From Paragordius varius (lineage: Eukaryota; Nematomorpha): a DNA stretch of 64,000 bases. Under the pieces are notes generated by a model. That model saw only the letters and a list, made by a program, of their open reading frames with translations, did not search any database and had not been told where the DNA came from. The position numbers and the translations under genes were made by a program. The stretch covers positions 12,400,001-12,464,000 of the forward strand of contig OZ176052.1 in assembly GCA_964247055.1 (NCBI GenBank), read 5' to 3'. Shown piece by piece: positions 60,804 through 64,000 of the stretch; within the stretch, counting starts at the first letter, position 1, and every line of letters starts with the position of its first letter.

Positions 60804-62393
60804 ATGACAGCCCGAGCCAACTTGGAAAAATCTATAATGTCTATTTCTGATCGCAGACTTTGTGCTAAACGACGTGTTAGTTTGCTAAATAAACGGAAAT
60901 ATTTGCCTTATCCCACAACATCCGCAACATTACTAAAAGAAAATGTTGTTAATTTTCCAAATAATCATGTATGGAACGGATCTACAAGCACCACAAATAA
61001 CCTAGCTAATGAGATTGGAATCAAAAATAAATTGCTAAGGCTATCGTTGAAAAAGTTGAGTTTAATCACGGATCCTGAAAATACGCTTCGGCGTTGTGTA
61101 CTAATCTATAATGCCGCACGTGTCCTTAAAAAGGAAATAAATGCTTTCGAAATGGGAGACGATCCATTGCTTTCGAATGATTCGAAGGATGTGACTGAAA
61201 AGACACCAAATATTGATACATCACTCAATCCAACGACGCTAGAACCCGTTAAAGAATATGATGATTTTTTACTAAATATTTCAAATTCACTTATTACATC
61301 ATCACATGATGGCGATCAAATCCTTTCCAGTGCTCAACAATCTGAACCAAACTCACATCGGCTCACTCAAGATCCAAACAAAGGTTTTGAAACTTTATTA
61401 TCAAACAACCACCCTATTAATACTGACCCCACCAATGATAACGTTAAAAAAAGCAGCATTATTCAAGATAATATGGATATACCTAAAAGCAGTCTTAAAG
61501 TGACACCAATTACCACACTTTACAATAGTTATATGAATGATCTCCATTTGTACAATAACTATTATTACGGCAATTCGATATCCATCTCCTCATCTTCGTA
61601 TTTCAATTACAATCATTATGTTAAACACAATACAAACACTAATTCAACAATACCACACAACATCAATTTTAATTATTCTGTTAGCAAAGGAGGGGACGAC
61701 ACTGCTAAGTTAACAAAAGAACAAAGTAATGATAACATTAAAAATATTAATCAAGATAATGAAAAAGGTACTACTTGTTCTCTAAGCAGCACAAATTATA
61801 CAGGTGGTGGCAATGCTACGGTAAAAATAGAAACACTTTCCGAAAAAAGAGTAAAAGAAGTTGATGACAGTTTTAAAAGTTGTACAAGTGATAACAAGCA
61901 ACTTAACTTAGAAAAAGATGATAAACATACTTTATCCAAATCAAATGCAAACGATAGCTTAAAGACAAGTCAACATTTTTTGAACGCATCCACCAAAAAT
62001 ATGAATTTGAACAATTTAAACTATTACTATTATTCATTGCCCTTTTGGTATAATTATGCAGCGTCAAGTTTAAACAACATAAACAGCATATCCAATAATA
62101 TGAATGTACTAAAAGAGGTTGATGCCTCCAATATCCCCGTTTCAAACAAAGCAAAAAAACTTAAATCGCCCCCTCCTCCTGAATCAAATGAATCATCTGG
62201 TGATGAAATTACCATGTTGTTGTTTGAAAAGACTAGTTTTGAAACTTTGTCAAAATATGTGGACAATATGAGCCCTCAAAATATCATAGGTGATGCAAAA
62301 GATTTCAACCATTCTTCCTTTTATTTCGGTAGCAGTCAACCAAATCTATCGCAAAATTCGTTGGAAATGTTAAAACTTTTTGATACTGCATAA
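60804..62393 (+). CDS. SERTA-domain protein (TRIP-Br/taranis type), 529 aa
   Basis: One uninterrupted frame from ATG 60804 to TAA 62393. Residues about 76-113 match the SERTA motif: LLRLSLKKLSL, then ENTLRRCVLIYNAARVLKKE (family: S.L.....EP.LRRSVLI.NTLRRI). A basic stretch before it (RRLCAKRRVSLLNKRK) recalls the cyclin-A binding and nuclear-import region at the N-terminus of SERTAD proteins. The middle (about 190-400) is Asn/Ser/Tyr-rich with runs such as NNYYYGNSISISSSSYF. The C-terminus holds a proline run (SPPPPESN) and a hydrophobic/acidic part (DEITMLLFEKTSFETL, SLEMLKLF) where vertebrate members have their transactivation and PHD-bromo contacts. Family members are transcriptional coregulators of E2F and cell-cycle genes. 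Those are 200-320 aa in vertebrates and about 900 aa in the fly, so length is variable. Assignment rests on the single motif. Confidence 0.8.
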   Translation: MTARANLEKSIMSISDRRLCAKRRVSLLNKRKYLPYPTTSATLLKENVVNFPNNHVWNGSTSTTNNLANEIGIKNKLLRLSLKKLSLITDPENTLRRCVLIYNAARVLKKEINAFEMGDDPLLSNDSKDVTEKTPNIDTSLNPTTLEPVKEYDDFLLNISNSLITSSHDGDQILSSAQQSEPNSHRLTQDPNKGFETLLSNNHPINTDPTNDNVKKSSIIQDNMDIPKSSLKVTPITTLYNSYMNDLHLYNNYYYGNSISISSSSYFNYNHYVKHNTNTNSTIPHNINFNYSVSKGGDDTAKLTKEQSNDNIKNINQDNEKGTTCSLSSTNYTGGGNATVKIETLSEKRVKEVDDSFKSCTSDNKQLNLEKDDKHTLSKSNANDSLKTSQHFLNASTKNMNLNNLNYYYYSLPFWYNYAASSLNNINSISNNMNVLKEVDASNIPVSNKAKKLKSPPPPESNESSGDEITMLLFEKTSFETLSKYVDNMSPQNIIGDAKDFNHSSFYFGSSQPNLSQNSLEMLKLFDTA

Positions 62394-64000
62394 TATAATT
62401 CGACATTTAACTTTTGATGATAATATCGTATCTATGTAACAGATAAAAATTGAAAGACAAGAGTCATCTACACAATTTATTTGTCATAATAAGTAAGCCA
62501 TGATGAATAATACCTATCTACTTTTTATGTATCATCAAGGCGTATGTGCTTTGTGCCTTTTTTAAGCAATATTTTTACTTTTTAAATTATATTACATTCA
62601 CCAAAAAAAAATACTATTACTAACTACTCTATCAAATATATATATTATATTGTTATTATAAATAAATTGTGAATCTGCCTGTACCTGTAAAATATTTATA
62701 CTTTATAAACTAATATTACACGAAATAAAACATAAATCCCATCTTACATACTATAAAAATAATTGTATTGTATCTACCTTTGTCGCTCACGTAGGGCGTA
62801 TATTAAGGAACTAACTCGCCTATTTTTTTGATTTGAGTTACCTGGCTGGCAATAATCTATCAAGTTTAAATGATATAACTCAATTCATCATCTCGTCAAA
62901 TTACAATACAAAGTATCATTAAATAAATGATGTGTAGATTTCTTTATTATGACAAACACACACACACTTGTTTAAAAGGTATAAATATCACTAATCATCA
63001 TTTACACCACAGCATATATTTGAATGTACCTTTTCTTTGTAAATCCCTACTACATATTTATTTATTTATTGCTCTCGATTTCCTTACACAAAAAAAGAAA
63101 ACAAATTATGAAAAGAACATCGCATAGGATTGATACGTAAATAAATACCTGTATACTTTGAGTTTTGTTCAAAATATAATATATGTTAATCCCACATTTC
63201 CTGACAACAAATGCTTTTATAATAAAATCGAGGCAATTTGTTGGTAAAATAACAGTGTGTTTGTTATGTGTTAATAAGTGCAACATTTAGTCTTTAAACT
63301 ACATACATGTTGTGTAAATGTACTATCCAAAACATTTAGCCCCCATATTTATATGTTATTGCTCTTTATGTGATTAATTTTATTATAAAATGCACTACAA
63401 AACTAATTAATAAATTATTATGATAAATAATTATATATTTGGTAATATGCAAAAATTTAAAAAATGGTGGTAGGCGTATCATCTATGCCTTGCCTAACAC
63501 TTGATGACCTTTTAGGGTAGTTGCGTGTAATTTAAATATCCTAAAAAGTATTTAAGGCATTAGTATGAATCTAAAATTATGCTTTCTTTAGCCTTTTTGG
63601 CGCATAATACAAAAAAATGTAAATTCATCTCAAATCTTTTCGCCATTTTTCTTTGAATTATTACAAATCGCTTATACAATAGGCAAATACATGTATATGG
63701 TTAAAAGATGTAAATTATTCTTAAGTAAGTTTTTAGGTTGCATGCAAAATCCATTTTAGATTAAGTTGTTAGCTTCATTCCTGTTTTGAGGCTGACATTT
63801 TAGTTATAAGTCACAAAACTAAATATAAGCTTTTTGATCTGATACAGAATGTTTAATAATTTTAATTAAAGTAATTTTCAAAATTGATCTCTGGATTATA
63901 TAACTACCATCGCGGACAAAAAAGTGAAAAGGTCATGAAGTGTTGATTTTAAAGAATTTTTTCTATATGCTAGTAGATTAAGACTCATATGCATATTGAG
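62394..64000. other. 3' UTR and flank of the SERTA gene
   Basis: AATAAA-type signals occur near 62660 and 62724. No exon recognised further on. The part 63540-63630 (TATGCTTTCTTTAGCC and GCATAATAC) resembles 47090-47125, suggesting another old repeat. Confidence 0.45.

Noticed and set aside
61903-62266. Minus-strand frames within the SERTA gene
   Set aside because: Antisense shadows of the long plus-strand frame, no domain.
1-64000. CRISPR arrays, bacterial operons or prophage
   Set aside because: No regularly spaced direct repeats; the genes are spliced animal genes.

Overview
The window is a piece of a very AT-rich animal nuclear genome. All genes are split by GT-AG introns, use the standard code and encode metazoan families: a PAK-group kinase, mitochondrial kynurenine aminotransferase, TMEM256, FLVCR-type transporter, SLC35A nucleotide-sugar transporter, two ADAMTS-like proteases and a SERTA-domain protein. 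Reading exon by exon with phase matching gives nearly complete models. The species cannot be named from this. The mixture of introns of only 22-34 nt with introns up to several kb, the RTE-type LINEs and the strong AT bias would suit a fast-evolving invertebrate such as a flatworm or a related lineage; that is inference.

Layout. 0-1.4 kb: 3' half of a PAK-like kinase (+). 1.4-10 kb: no firm host gene; a tRNA-like relic, a dispersed repeat, and a large head-to-head palindrome made from an RTE-type LINE with a hAT element inserted in its 3' tail. 10.0-15.7 kb: complete 12-exon KYAT3-like gene (-), with a Tc1-like MITE and a TIR element in its introns. 15.8-17.5 kb: TIR element with a nested repeat. 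18.5-22.3 kb: tandem pair of TMEM256 genes (-). 23.9-26.9 kb: BovB/RTE LINE relic, then a hAT element with 8-bp target duplication carrying another repeat inside it. 27.5-32.9 kb: complete 10-exon FLVCR-like transporter (-). 33.0-35.3 kb: complete 5-exon SLC35A4/A5-like transporter (+), whose ATG is only 77 bp from the FLVCR ATG, so the two share a bidirectional promoter. 35.7-43.1 kb (-) and 49.0-55.7 kb (+): two ADAMTS-like paralogues arranged head to head with matching exon architecture, including the same 26-nt microexon. 55.7-60.8 kb: AT-rich, no gene recognised. 60.8-62.4 kb: single-exon 529-aa SERTA-domain protein (+). 62.4-64 kb: its probable 3' UTR and flank.

The genes do not form one pathway. 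The structural links are: one duplicated membrane protein (TMEM256), one duplicated secreted protease (ADAMTS) and one divergent pair of membrane transporters. Most introns and intergenic spaces are filled with small non-autonomous DNA transposons: at least six hAT-type copies plus three larger hAT or TIR groups, a Tc1-like MITE pair and several TIR families with two or three copies each. The most unusual features are the ultra-short introns, the conserved microexons and the repeated finding of one about 1-kb repeat inside two different DNA transposons.
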